Counted from the first letter of the stretch, positions 43,107 through 51,946 are shown. The stretch: 64,000 bases of DNA from Thioclava sp. ES.031 (GCF_002563775.1 NZ_PDJO01000001.1:3474501-3538500), one strand, 5' to 3'. The notes: generated by a model not told the origin, from the letters alone. Program-made: numbers and translations.

Positions 43107-43555
43107 GCCGAGACCTCCGCGACCAGAGCCTCGATCCGTTCGGTACTTGCACGACCGACCAGCTGATCGCCCACCATCGCGGCGGGCGCGCAGGCACACA
43201 GCCCGAGGCAATAGACCGCCTCAAGGGTGACGTCGCCCTTCGTTTCTCCGACTTTCATGCCCAGCGCATGCTCCAGCCGCGCGATCATCTCGGTCCCGCC
43301 CATCGACTGGCAGGCCTCGGCGCGGCATAGCTTGATCACATGCTTGCCCGCGGGCGCGTCGCGGAAGTCGTGATAGAAAGAGACGACGCCCGCCACCTCG
43401 GCCCGGCTCAGCCGCAGCGCATCGGCAATGGGCTGGTAGCAATCGGCGGGCACGCAGCCGTAAGCGGCCTGCACATCGTGAAGAATGGGCAGCAGCGCAC
43501 CTTCGCGCCCCGCATGATCCGCCAGAATCGCGGCGAGCCTGTCGTCTTCGGTCAT
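43103..43555 (-). CDS. fdsG: NAD-dependent formate dehydrogenase gamma subunit (NuoE-like)
   Basis: A 150-residue thioredoxin-like [2Fe-2S] protein of the NuoE family. The helical part reads GALLPILHDVQAAYGCVPADCYQPIADALRLSRAEVAGVVSFYHDF. The cluster Cys are in CRAEACQSMGG and CLGLCACAPA. I select ATG 43555 because GGGAGG lies six bases upstream; ATG 43561 would put that site directly against the start. It is the first gene of the fdsGBA-fdhD-fdsD operon and divergent from the S49 peptidase. Confidence 0.95.
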   Translation of the reverse strand: MTEDDRLAAILADHAGREGALLPILHDVQAAYGCVPADCYQPIADALRLSRAEVAGVVSFYHDFRDAPAGKHVIKLCRAEACQSMGGTEMIARLEHALGMKVGETKGDVTLEAVYCLGLCACAPAAMVGDQLVGRASTERIEALVAEVSA

Positions 43556-43693
43556 ATCCATCCTCCCGGCCCCGATGATGGGGCGAGCATGCCCCGGCCA
43601 GCAAGTCACGACTGGTTCAATCGCGAACAGGCGCGGACAGGAACCGTCATCGCCGTGCTTGCGCGGGCAGGGGTGAGCCTCTACATCCCTCAC

Positions 43694-44533
43694 ATGAGCC
43701 TGATCCAACGCCTCCCTTTCGTCAAGAAATCGCCCTTCGTCGCGGTTATCCGTCTGCACGGCGCCATCGGCGTCTCACGCCCCGGTGCACCCGGCCTGTC
43801 GGATGCCGCCATGGCCCCGATCATCGAGCGTGCCTTCTCCCGCGGCAAACCGGCCGCGGTCGCGCTGCTGATCAATTCGCCCGGCGGATCGCCCGTGCAA
43901 TCGGCGCTGATCGCGGGACGCATCCGCAGGCTTGCGGATGAAAAAGACATTCCCGTCCATGCCTTCGTCGAAGACGTCGCGGCCTCGGGCGGCTATTGGC
44001 TCGCCTGCGCCGCCGACCAGATCTGGGCCGATCCGACCTCGGTCGTGGGCTCGATCGGGGTGATCTCGGCAGGCTTCGGCCTCGACGAGTTCATCAACCG
44101 CCACGGCATCCAGCGCCGCGTTCATACCGCAGGCGGCTCGAAAAGTTTCATGGACCCGTTCCGCCCCGAGAAGGACGAAGACGTCGCGCGGCTCAACAAG
44201 CTGCTCGACGACATGCATGTCAGCTTCAAGGAGCACGTGCAGTCGCGGCGCGGCGCGAAACTGCCCGAGGATCGCGACCTCTTCACCGGCGACATCTGGA
44301 CCGGGCGGCAGGCGCTGGCCGAGAACACCGGCCTGATCGATGGGCTCGGCCATGCGGTGCCGAAGCTGAAAGAGATCTACGGCGAGAAGACCCGCATCGT
44401 GCCTTACGCGCCCAAACGCTCGATCTTCCGGCGCTTCGGCGCGCAGATCGGGGGCGAGATGGCCGCTGCCACGGCAGGCGCTTTGATCGACACGACCGAG
44501 GAGCGCGCGCTCTGGGCGCGCTACGGGCTGTAA
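43694..44533 (+). CDS. S49 family serine peptidase (SohB/SppA-like)
   Basis: A 279-residue single-domain S49 peptidase. INSPGGSPVQSALIAGRIRRLA and FVEDVAASGGYWLACAADQI position the nucleophile Ser98, and TAGGSKSFMDPFRPEKDEDV gives the candidate general base Lys150, as in SppA-type Ser/Lys dyads. There is no clear signal peptide or N-terminal membrane helix, so it may act in the cytoplasm or peripherally. Such enzymes clear signal peptides or degrade membrane proteins. It leads a compact four-gene unit with a zinc-ribbon protein, a cation antiporter and an SDR. Confidence 0.9.
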   Translation: MSLIQRLPFVKKSPFVAVIRLHGAIGVSRPGAPGLSDAAMAPIIERAFSRGKPAAVALLINSPGGSPVQSALIAGRIRRLADEKDIPVHAFVEDVAASGGYWLACAADQIWADPTSVVGSIGVISAGFGLDEFINRHGIQRRVHTAGGSKSFMDPFRPEKDEDVARLNKLLDDMHVSFKEHVQSRRGAKLPEDRDLFTGDIWTGRQALAENTGLIDGLGHAVPKLKEIYGEKTRIVPYAPKRSIFRRFGAQIGGEMAAATAGALIDTTEERALWARYGL

Positions 44534-44537
44534 CCGG

Positions 44538-44753
44538 ATGCTCATCAAGGGCATGACACTCTTCCTCGTCGTCATGGCGGTGCTCGCCATGTTCGGCAAG
44601 CTGCGGATGCCGAAGATCAAGGGCCCGCGCGGACCCGGCAGGCTGTCGGCGCGTTGTCCCGACTGCGGTCGTCCGAAAATCGGCCGGGGCCCCTGCCCCT
44701 GCAAGACGACCTCCAACAGCAAGAGTGCCAAGAAGACGGAGCGCCGAAAATGA
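44538..44753 (+). CDS. Small membrane protein with a zinc-ribbon motif
   Basis: A 71-residue protein with an N-terminal membrane helix (MLIKGMTLFLVVMAVLAMFG), a short basic linker (KLRMPKIKGPRGPGRL) and a four-Cys knuckle CPDCGRPKIGRGPCPC, followed by a Ser/Lys-rich tail. The paired Cys most likely bind zinc. The family is unnamed to me. It begins four bases after the peptidase stop and overlaps the antiporter start (ATGA), so it is certainly part of that operon. Confidence 0.8.
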   Translation: MLIKGMTLFLVVMAVLAMFGKLRMPKIKGPRGPGRLSARCPDCGRPKIGRGPCPCKTTSNSKSAKKTERRK

Positions 44754-45730
44754 TCTGGGATTTCGGCGAGATCATCGCCGGGCTGGTGCTGCTGGTCGTG
44801 GCGGGTGACCTGCTAGTGAAAGGCGCAGTGGCGATGTCGCTGCGCCTTGGCATTCCTGCGCTGATCGTCGGCCTGACCGTGGTGGCGTTCGGCACCTCCG
44901 CGCCCGAGCTGATGGTCTCGGTCGCAGCCGTCCTCGACAAGGCGCCCAGCATGGCGCTCGGCAATGTCGTGGGCTCGAATATCGCCAATATCCTTCTGGT
45001 GCTTGGCCTGCCCGCGATCATCTCCGCGATCCGCACCGATCTGCACGACACGCGCGAGAGCTTCGTGCTGATGATGGGGGCGACGGTCCTCTTCATCCTC
45101 GTCTGTTTCATGGGGCCGATCGGCTGGGCGCAGGCGCTGCTTCTGCTCTTCGCGCTTGGCATCATCCTGTTCCGGCAGATCCGCGAGGCGCGCGCCCATC
45201 GCGCCAATCGCGGCGCGGGCTCCGACCCCGAGACCGAAGCCGATGAAGAGGTCGAAAGCGTCGATCCGAATATGCCGCTCTGGCGCATCGGGCTCTATGT
45301 TCTCGCGGGGCTCATCGGGCTGCCTCTGGGGGCGAGCTGGCTGGTCAGCGGCGCTTCCGAGATCGCAAGCGCGATGGGTGTCTCGGATGCGGTGATCGGC
45401 CTGACGCTGGTCGCGCTCGGCACCTCGCTCCCGGAGCTGGCCACGTCCATCACCGCGGCACTGAAGGGCCGGTCGGACCTCGCGCTCGGCAATGTCGTGG
45501 GCTCGAACATCTTCAACCTGCTCTGCATCATCGGCGTCGCGGGCCTGTTCGGCGACATTCCGGTGCCGAGCCAGATGCTGCATGTCGACCTTTGGGTGAT
45601 GGCGGCGGCCTCGATCGCGCTGGCCCCGTTCATCTTCGGCAACCGCGTGATCACCCGTGGCATCGGCATCGCTTTCACCGCCGCGTATCTGGCCTATATG
45701 GTGGCCCTCTTCATTGGAGGCAGCGCATGA
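44750..45730 (+). CDS. Calcium/sodium antiporter (CaCA family, YrbG-like)
   Basis: A 326-residue membrane protein with two homologous halves of about five helices each. The alpha repeats are GLTVVAFGTSAPELMVSVAAVLDKAPSMALGNVVGSNIANILLVLG and GLTLVALGTSLPELATSITAALKGRSDLALGNVVGSNIFNLLCIIG, containing the ion-binding Glu in P-E-L. The halves are joined by an acidic loop (SDPETEADEEVESVD). It exchanges Ca2+ for Na+ or H+ across the inner membrane. The start at 44750 overlaps the zinc-ribbon gene by four bases. Confidence 0.93.
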   Translation: MIWDFGEIIAGLVLLVVAGDLLVKGAVAMSLRLGIPALIVGLTVVAFGTSAPELMVSVAAVLDKAPSMALGNVVGSNIANILLVLGLPAIISAIRTDLHDTRESFVLMMGATVLFILVCFMGPIGWAQALLLLFALGIILFRQIREARAHRANRGAGSDPETEADEEVESVDPNMPLWRIGLYVLAGLIGLPLGASWLVSGASEIASAMGVSDAVIGLTLVALGTSLPELATSITAALKGRSDLALGNVVGSNIFNLLCIIGVAGLFGDIPVPSQMLHVDLWVMAAASIALAPFIFGNRVITRGIGIAFTAAYLAYMVALFIGGSA

Positions 45731-46503
45731 AACGAGCATTGGTGACAGGCGGCGCGAAACGGCTGGGGCGCGCGATGGCGCTTTATCTGGCCGAGCGCGG
45801 CGTGGACGTCGCAATCCATTATCACGGCTCCGCGGAGGAGGCGGAGGCCACGGCGGCAGAAGCCCGCGCGAAAGGCGTGCGCGCGGAGATCGTGCAGGCC
45901 GATCTGCTGGACGAGGCCGCGACGGCGGAGCTGGTGCCGCGCGCGGCGCAGGCGCTCGACGGGCCGCTCGATCTGCTGATCAACAACGCCTCGATTTTCG
46001 AATACGACACGATCCGCTCGGCCACGCGCGAAAGCTGGGACCGGCATATCGGGTCGAACCTGCGCGCGCCCTTCGTGCTGATCCAGCACTTCGCGGCACA
46101 GGCCCCGCAAGCCGACCGCTCGGGCACCGAGCCCAAGGCCCGCGCGCTGGTGATCAACATGGTCGACCAGCGGATGCGCAAGCTGACGCCGGAGTTCATG
46201 ACCTACACGCTCGCGAAGATGGGACTGTGGACTCTCACGCAGACCAGTGCGCAGGCGCTGGCTCCCGCTATACGGGTGAACGCGATCGGCCCCGGCCCGA
46301 CCCTGCAAGGCGCCCGCCAGTCGGAAGATCACTTCAACCGGCAGCGCGCGGCGACCATCCTCGAACGCGGCGCGGACCCCGCCGATATCGTCGCGGCGCT
46401 GGGGTATTTCATGGACGCACCCGCCGTCACAGGGCAGTTGCTCTGCGTCGATGGGGGCCAACATTTGGGCTGGCGGACGCCCGATGTATTAGGTCCGGAA
46501 TGA
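45727..46503 (+). CDS. SDR oxidoreductase, pteridine-reductase (FolM)-like
   Basis: A 258-residue short-chain dehydrogenase. The cofactor loop TGGAKRLG (7-14) with its Lys/Arg favours NADPH, NNAS follows at 86-89, and the catalytic pair is Tyr160/Lys164 (YTLAK). The usual catalytic Ser is replaced by Asp147 (INMVDQ), as in pteridine reductases PTR1/FolM. This suggests reduction of dihydro-pterins rather than alcohol oxidation. It overlaps the antiporter gene (ATGA) and ends the operon. The folate link is inference from the motif. Confidence 0.82.
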   Translation: MKRALVTGGAKRLGRAMALYLAERGVDVAIHYHGSAEEAEATAAEARAKGVRAEIVQADLLDEAATAELVPRAAQALDGPLDLLINNASIFEYDTIRSATRESWDRHIGSNLRAPFVLIQHFAAQAPQADRSGTEPKARALVINMVDQRMRKLTPEFMTYTLAKMGLWTLTQTSAQALAPAIRVNAIGPGPTLQGARQSEDHFNRQRAATILERGADPADIVAALGYFMDAPAVTGQLLCVDGGQHLGWRTPDVLGPE

Positions 46504-46801
46504 GCCTAAAACCGAATCGAAGGCCAAAGTTGTGCACTGCGCGGCGCTTTGTAACAGGACCGTCACAAAAGTATTAATCCTTTCAATAGCTTGGCAAATG
46601 TGCAGAAAATTTCTCAATGAAATCAAAGCACTCATGAATTGCTCAAAAAATGGGCAAACACTCTATCAACCCTTATATTAAGGTCGGAACCCACGGTCCC
46701 ACATGTTTGCCAACAGAGTTATCCCCAAATTTCGTGGACATGTTTTTCCTTGAAAACGTCTTCGCGAGGTTGCAGCCACAGGGGAGAATCGAAACCTGCC
46801 C
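46504..46801. other. AT-rich spacer between SDR gene and uvrC
   Basis: About 300 bp clearly richer in A/T than the surrounding genome, with no credible reading frame. It holds short inverted repeats such as CCTTATATTAAGG (46671-46683), a TTATCCCCA sequence one base off a DnaA box (around 46719-46727), and presumably the uvrC promoter. I cannot place a promoter with confidence and cannot exclude a small RNA. Confidence 0.5.
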
Positions 46802-48709
46802 ATGAATGACGACGTAGACAGCAACGACGCCCTCGATCCCCCGGCGGCCACCCGCCCGCAACACGGGCTGACGGGCCATGCGCTGATCGCGGATTATCTC
46901 AAGCGTCTCGACGGCTCGCCGGGCGTCTATCGGATGCTGAACGCGAAGGGCGAGGTTCTCTATGTCGGCAAGGCGCGCAACCTGAAGGCGCGCGTCTCGA
47001 ACTATGCACGCCCCTCGGGACACTCGGCGCGGATCGCCCGGATGATCCATGAGACCGCCTCGATGATGTTTCTCACGACGCGGACCGAGACCGAGGCGCT
47101 GCTGCTCGAGCAGAACCTGATCAAGCAGCTCAAGCCGCGCTACAACGTGCTCGCGCGGGACGACAAAAGCTTCCCCAATATCCTGATCGCGACGGACCAC
47201 CCCTATCCGATGATCAAGAAGCATCGCGGCGCGCGCAAAGAGAAGGGCCATTACTTCGGCCCCTTCGCAAGCGCGAGCGCGGTGAACCGCACGCTGAACC
47301 AGCTGGAGCGGGTCTTCCTGCTGCGCAACTGCTCGGATTCGATGTTCGAGACCCGCACGCGCCCCTGCCTGCAATATCAGATCAAGCGCTGCTCGGGGCC
47401 CTGCGTGGGCAAAATCTCCGAGGAGGATTACGCAGCGCTGGTCGACGACGCGAAGCGCTTCCTGCAAGGCAAGTCCACCACGATCCAGCGCGAGCTGGCC
47501 GAGGAGATGCAAAAGGCCTCGGACGAGATGGAGTTCGAACGCGCCGCCGCCCTGCGCGACCGGATCAAGGCGCTGACCAATGTGCAGCAAAGTCAGGGGA
47601 TCAACCCGCGCACCACCGCCGAGGCCGATGTGATCGCGCTCCATCAGGAGGGCGGGCAGGCCTGTGTGCAGGTCTTCTTCATCCGCGCAAACCAGAGCTG
47701 GGGCAATCACGACTTCTACCCCAAGACCGGCTCAGGGGCCGAAGCGCCCGAGATCCTGCAGGCTTTCATCGCGCAGTTCTACACCAACCGCCCGCCGCCG
47801 AAGCTGATCCTGCTGTCGCATCCGGTCGAGGATGAGGAACTGGTGAGCGAATTCCTCTCGGAACGCGCCGAGCGCAAGGTCGAGATCACCGTCCCGCAGC
47901 GCGGCGAAAAGGCCGAGCTGGTCGAGAATGCCGCGCGCAATGCCCGCGAGAGCCTCGGTCGGAAGATGTCGGAATCTGCTGCGCAGGCGAAACTGCTGGC
48001 CGGCGTCGCCGAGGCCTTCGGGCTGGAGAAGCCGCCCCAGCGCATTGAGGTCTACGACAACTCGCATATTCAGGGCGCGCATGCCGTGGGGGGCATGATC
48101 GTCGCGGGGCCCGAGGGCTTCATCAAAAGCCAGTATCGCAAGTTCAACATCAAGAACGCCGACCTGACGCCGGGCGACGATTTCGGGATGATGAAAGAGG
48201 TGCTGACCCGCCGCTTCACCCGGTTGCTGAAGGAAGACCCGGAGCGCAAATCCGAGGCCTGGCCCGATCTGCTGCTGATCGACGGCGGCGCCGGGCAGGT
48301 CTCGGCGGTGCGCGAGATCATGGACGAGATGGGCGTGAGCGACGTCGCGATGGTCGGCGTCGCGAAAGGTGTGGACCGCGACCACGGCAAGGAAGAATTC
48401 CACCGCACCGGCCAGCGGCCCATCGCCCTGCCCCGGCAATCGCCGGTCCTCTATTACATCCAGCGCCTGCGCGACGAGGCGCACCGCTGGGCCATCGGCA
48501 CCCACCGCGCGAAACGCGCAAAGGCGCAGATGGCGAACCCGCTGGACGAGGTTCCGGGCATCGGGGCGGCCCGCAAGCGCGCGCTGCTCGCGCATTTCGG
48601 CTCCGCCAAGGCGGTCAGCCGCGCCGCCCCCATCGACCTGATGGAGGTCGATGGCATCTCCGAGGCGATGGCCGAGACGATCCACAATTTCTTCAACGAG
48701 AAGGGCTGA
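46802..48709 (+). CDS. uvrC: Excinuclease ABC subunit C
   Basis: A 635-residue nuclease that makes both incisions in nucleotide excision repair. The GIY-YIG-type N-terminal nuclease covers [31 protein letters not shown] motif ([21 protein letters not shown]) contacts UvrB, the endonuclease V-like domain has [20 protein letters not shown] with the catalytic Asp, and two helix-hairpin-helix motifs end the protein ([19 protein letters not shown]). The ATG follows GGGGAGA at a loose spacing. The KamA-like gene starts one base after its stop. Confidence 0.97.
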   Translation: MNDDVDSNDALDPPAATRPQHGLTGHALIADYLKRLDGSPGVYRMLNAKGEVLYVGKARNLKARVSNYARPSGHSARIARMIHETASMMFLTTRTETEALLLEQNLIKQLKPRYNVLARDDKSFPNILIATDHPYPMIKKHRGARKEKGHYFGPFASASAVNRTLNQLERVFLLRNCSDSMFETRTRPCLQYQIKRCSGPCVGKISEEDYAALVDDAKRFLQGKSTTIQRELAEEMQKASDEMEFERAAALRDRIKALTNVQQSQGINPRTTAEADVIALHQEGGQACVQVFFIRANQSWGNHDFYPKTGSGAEAPEILQAFIAQFYTNRPPPKLILLSHPVEDEELVSEFLSERAERKVEITVPQRGEKAELVENAARNARESLGRKMSESAAQAKLLAGVAEAFGLEKPPQRIEVYDNSHIQGAHAVGGMIVAGPEGFIKSQYRKFNIKNADLTPGDDFGMMKEVLTRRFTRLLKEDPERKSEAWPDLLLIDGGAGQVSAVREIMDEMGVSDVAMVGVAKGVDRDHGKEEFHRTGQRPIALPRQSPVLYYIQRLRDEAHRWAIGTHRAKRAKAQMANPLDEVPGIGAARKRALLAHFGSAKAVSRAAPIDLMEVDGISEAMAETIHNFFNEKG

Positions 48710-48710
48710 G

Positions 48711-49769
48711 ATGACCGATCAAGCCCGCCACCCCCGCGCGCTGACCCGCGTGGCCGATCTCGAACGCGACGGGCTGACCGCCTCGGACACCCGCGCCGAT
48801 CTGGAGCGCGTGGCCAAAGAGTTCCGCATCCGCGTGACACCCGAGATGCGCGGGGCGATTGCCGATCCGAGCGATCCGGTGGCCGCGCAATTCGTGCCCT
48901 CGGCGGCCGAGCTGGTCACCCGCCCCGAAGAGCTCGAAGATCCCATCGGCGACGACGCCCATTCCCCCGCACCCGGGCTGACGCATCGCTATCCCGACCG
49001 GGTGATCCTCCACATCACCAAGACCTGCGACGTCTATTGCCGCTTCTGTTTCCGCCGCGAGACGGTGGGCGAAACCGGGCCGCTGCCGGAAGACCAATTG
49101 ACACAGGCGCTCGATTATATCGCGGCGACCCCGGCCATTCGCGAGGTGATCCTGACCGGGGGCGACCCGCTGACGCTCTCGACACGCAGGCTCGGCACGG
49201 TGCTCGACCGCCTCTCCGCAATCGCGCATCTCGACCAGATCCGGCTGCATACCCGCGTGCCGGTCGTCGCCCCCGAGCGGATCACCGAACAGCTTTGCAC
49301 GATCCTGCGCGCCGCGCCGACCGCGTGGATCGTGCTGCACACCAATCACGCGCAGGAACTGACGCCCGCCGCCCGCGCCGCCATCGCGCGGCTGGTGGAT
49401 CGCGGCATCCCGATGCTGTCGCAAACCGTGCTGCTGCGGGGCATCAACGCGAGTGCCGACGCGCTGGAGGCGCTGTTCCGCGCCCTCACCAAGCTGCGGG
49501 TCAAACCCTATTACCTGCACCATTGCGACCTCGCCCGCGGCACCTCGCATTTCCGCACCACCATCGCGGAAGGCCGCGCGCTGATGGCCGAGCTGCGCCG
49601 CCGCTGCTCGGGGACGATGCTGCCGACCTACGTGCTCGATATCCCCGGCGGGCACGGCAAGGTGCCGATCACCTCGGACCACTTCACACCGGGCGACAGC
49701 CCCGGAGACTGGTGCGTTACCGACCGCAATGGGACGGTGCACGCGTATCGCGATCCCGCGACCTGTTAA
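48711..49769 (+). CDS. Radical SAM lysine-2,3-aminomutase-like protein
   Basis: A 352-residue KamA/EpmB-family protein. The radical SAM cluster is CDVYCRFCFR (Cys106, Cys110, Cys113), followed by REVILTGGDPLTLSTRRL, the HTRVPVV strand and a PLP-binding region near KPYYLHHCDLARGTSHFR. PTYVLDIPGGHGKVP near the end fits the family. It would migrate an amino group on free lysine or on EF-P lysine. There is no efp or epmA adjacent, so which reaction is open. It is tightly linked to uvrC. Confidence 0.87.
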   Translation: MTDQARHPRALTRVADLERDGLTASDTRADLERVAKEFRIRVTPEMRGAIADPSDPVAAQFVPSAAELVTRPEELEDPIGDDAHSPAPGLTHRYPDRVILHITKTCDVYCRFCFRRETVGETGPLPEDQLTQALDYIAATPAIREVILTGGDPLTLSTRRLGTVLDRLSAIAHLDQIRLHTRVPVVAPERITEQLCTILRAAPTAWIVLHTNHAQELTPAARAAIARLVDRGIPMLSQTVLLRGINASADALEALFRALTKLRVKPYYLHHCDLARGTSHFRTTIAEGRALMAELRRRCSGTMLPTYVLDIPGGHGKVPITSDHFTPGDSPGDWCVTDRNGTVHAYRDPATC

Positions 49770-49814
49770 CGCGCCCTCTTCCGCTTTGCGAACCACGCAG
49801 CTAGGTTGCCTCCC

Positions 49815-50444
49815 ATGAAATGGACCCTTCCCAATATCCTGACTGTGCTCAGGCTCTTGGCTGCCCCCGGTGTGGCGGTCTTGTTCCTTTATTTTTCTCG
49901 CCCCTGGGCCGACTGGCTGGCGCTTGCGCTGTTCATCAGCGCGGCGATCACCGACTGGTTCGATGGCTACCTCGCCCGGGCGTGGAAACAGGAGAGCCGC
50001 TTCGGCGCGATGCTCGACCCGATCGCCGACAAGGCGATGGTGGTGATCGCGCTGGTGGTACTGACCGGTTATTCGGGCATGAACCCGTGGCTGATCCTGC
50101 CCGCCACCGTGATCCTGTTCCGCGAAGTCTTCGTCTCGGGGCTGCGCGAATTCCTCGGCGCAGATGCCGGGCGACTGCGGGTCACGAAGCTCGCCAAGTG
50201 GAAGACGACCGCGCAGATGGTGGCGATTGCCGTGCTGTTCCTCGGCACCGGGCTCGCCTATCTCGAACAGGGTCAGGCCCCGCGCGCCGGTGAAGGCGAC
50301 ATCCGGATGGGCGCGAGCCTTGCCGATATCGCGACCCATATGGGCCTTGCGCTGATCTGGATCGCAGCCGTTCTGACCGCGATCACCGGCTGGGACTATT
50401 TCCGCAAGGCCCTGCCCTATCTGAAGGAGCCGAGCCATGATTGA
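49815..50444 (+). CDS. pgsA: CDP-diacylglycerol-glycerol-3-phosphate 3-phosphatidyltransferase
   Basis: A 209-residue CDP-alcohol phosphotransferase making phosphatidylglycerol phosphate. The catalytic signature D-G-x2-A-R-x8-G-x3-D-x3-D is complete, from Asp50-Gly51 through Ala54-Arg55 and Gly64 to Asp68 and Asp72 (DWFDGYLARAWKQESRFG then AMLDPIAD). About five membrane helices are seen. I start at ATG 49815, not the TTG at 49806. Its end overlaps moaD by eight bases, an odd but recurring gene neighbourhood. Confidence 0.96.
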   Translation: MKWTLPNILTVLRLLAAPGVAVLFLYFSRPWADWLALALFISAAITDWFDGYLARAWKQESRFGAMLDPIADKAMVVIALVVLTGYSGMNPWLILPATVILFREVFVSGLREFLGADAGRLRVTKLAKWKTTAQMVAIAVLFLGTGLAYLEQGQAPRAGEGDIRMGASLADIATHMGLALIWIAAVLTAITGWDYFRKALPYLKEPSHD

Positions 50445-50685
50445 CGTGCTCTATTTCGCTTGGGTCCGCGAACGGATCGGCCTGCCGCGCGAGAAGGTCG
50501 AGACGCAGGCCAAGACCGTGGCCGATCTGGTCGAGGAGCTGAAGGCCCGCGAGCCGCGCTACGAGGCGGCCTTTGCCGACATTTCGGCGCTGCGCGTGGC
50601 GCTCGATCAGGATCTGGCGGAGTTCGATGCGCCGCTCGAAGGCGTGCGCGAGGTGGCCTTCTTCCCGCCGATGACGGGGGGGTGA
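50437..50685 (+). CDS. moaD: Molybdopterin synthase small subunit
   Basis: An 82-residue ubiquitin-like protein ending in the obligatory Gly-Gly (FFPPMTGG), which is thiocarboxylated and donates sulfur to precursor Z to make molybdopterin. It begins MIDVLYFAWVRERIGLPREK, standard for MoaD. The start overlaps pgsA and the stop lies one base before moaE, with which it forms the heterotetrameric synthase. The product feeds MobA and thereby FdsA, both encoded in this window. Confidence 0.96.
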   Translation: MIDVLYFAWVRERIGLPREKVETQAKTVADLVEELKAREPRYEAAFADISALRVALDQDLAEFDAPLEGVREVAFFPPMTGG

Positions 50686-50686
50686 G

Positions 50687-51127
50687 ATGAAAGTCTCCGT
50701 TCAGGCCGAGCCCTTCGATCTGGGCGCAGAGCTTGCCGATTTCGGCACGGGCCGCGCGGATGTCGGCGCCGTCGTCAGCTTCACCGGCATCGTGCGCGAC
50801 GACACCGGCGCGATGGAGGCGCTGGAGCTGGAGCATTACCCCGGCATGACCGAACGCGCGATCGCTGGCATCGTCGATCAGGCGGTCGAACGTTGGTCCC
50901 TGTCGGACGTGACCGTGATCCACCGCCACGGACGGCTGGGCGTGGGCGAGCAGATCATGATGGTCGCCACCGCCGCGCGCCACCGCGTCGCGGCGTTTGA
51001 AGCCGCCGAGTTTCTGATGGATTACCTGAAATCCCGCGCTCCCTTCTGGAAGAAGGAACACGGTCCCGAGGGCACCTCCTGGGTCGCTGCGAAGGATGAA
51101 GACGAGGACGCGCTGAAACGCTGGTGA
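50687..51127 (+). CDS. moaE: Molybdopterin synthase large subunit
   Basis: A 146-residue protein with the MoaE signatures VGAVVSFTGIVRDD, LELEHYPGMTERAI, VIHRHGRLGVGEQIMMVATAARHR and the catalytic lysine segment FLMDYLKSRAPFWKKEHGPEGTSWV. It converts precursor Z to molybdopterin using sulfur from MoaD. It follows moaD after a single base. The stop codon directly abuts that of the convergent sulfotransferase gene, so no terminator fits between them. Confidence 0.97.
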   Translation: MKVSVQAEPFDLGAELADFGTGRADVGAVVSFTGIVRDDTGAMEALELEHYPGMTERAIAGIVDQAVERWSLSDVTVIHRHGRLGVGEQIMMVATAARHRVAAFEAAEFLMDYLKSRAPFWKKEHGPEGTSWVAAKDEDEDALKRW

Positions 51128-51946
51128 TCAGTCGCCCAGCTTGGCGTGCACCTCGTCCAGATCGACCTCGCCCACCGGCATCTTGTTGTCCGGATCGTCG
51201 AAATCGTATTGGAACAGCTGGAAATCCTTCTTGTAGATTTCCCAGATCAGGTGGCGCGACAGGTCGTCGAAGTAATCGCTCACCTTATGCGCGCGCTTCG
51301 GCCCGTGCCCTTCGGACTCGTTGAACCGCGGCACCTTGGCCAGATCGACCTTCACCGGCGTCTCGACCGCGTCGAGCACCGACTGCATGCCTTCGTTGAA
51401 TTTCTCGGTGAAGAAGATGTTGTCGTAGCGCCCGCCATTGACGATGAAGGTCGAGATATGTCCCGACATCGCCGACCAGTGAATGTCCGGCTCCATCGGG
51501 CGGCGCCAGCGGATCGTGTCGCGCGCAAACAGCAGGAAGCGGCGGAACGAGGCGATCTGGTCGAAATCGAAATTGTCCTCCGGAGAGCCGACCTCGATCC
51601 CGTATTTCTGGATCAGCTGCGGCACCAGCTTGCCGCGATAGCGTTTGCCGTTGCGCTGGATGCCCGCGATCTTGTCGAAGAAGGACGACAGGATGCGCTG
51701 ATAGGGATTGCGCACGCAGGTGAAGGCGTAGCTTTTATGCGCCAGCACGTTTTCGGTGATCGGCGTCTGGCTTTCGTCCTGCGACCACTTATGCAGCCCG
51801 GCCTTGGAGTCGTGGATGTCGCCGTCGAAGAATTTCCCGTGATCGGAATAGAACATGATTTGCCCGATGGAGGAGCAGGCGCATTTCGGCACGACGCGGT
51901 ACACCATGCTTTCGCTCTCGGTCATCCAGGTTCCGGGAAATCCCAT
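51128..51946 (-). CDS. Sulfotransferase family protein (PAPS-dependent)
   Basis: A 272-residue cytosolic-type sulfotransferase. The 5'-phosphosulfate loop is PKCACSSIGQIMF (20-32), and the 3'-phosphate loop is TCVRNPYQRILSSFF (76-90). These match the Sulfotransfer_2 group related to carbohydrate sulfotransferases. There is no signal peptide. It would move sulfate from PAPS onto a sugar or lipid. The neighbour across the divergent 150-bp spacer is a GT14-type glycosyltransferase, suggesting a joint sulfated-glycan function (inference). Confidence 0.87.
   Translation of the reverse strand: MGFPGTWMTESESMVYRVVPKCACSSIGQIMFYSDHGKFFDGDIHDSKAGLHKWSQDESQTPITENVLAHKSYAFTCVRNPYQRILSSFFDKIAGIQRNGKRYRGKLVPQLIQKYGIEVGSPEDNFDFDQIASFRRFLLFARDTIRWRRPMEPDIHWSAMSGHISTFIVNGGRYDNIFFTEKFNEGMQSVLDAVETPVKVDLAKVPRFNESEGHGPKRAHKVSDYFDDLSRHLIWEIYKKDFQLFQYDFDDPDNKMPVGEVDLDEVHAKLGD

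Noticed and set aside
46719..46727. TTATCCCCA as a DnaA box or replication origin
   Set aside because: A single site with one mismatch, no cluster of boxes and no dnaA/dnaN/gidA/parAB genes nearby.
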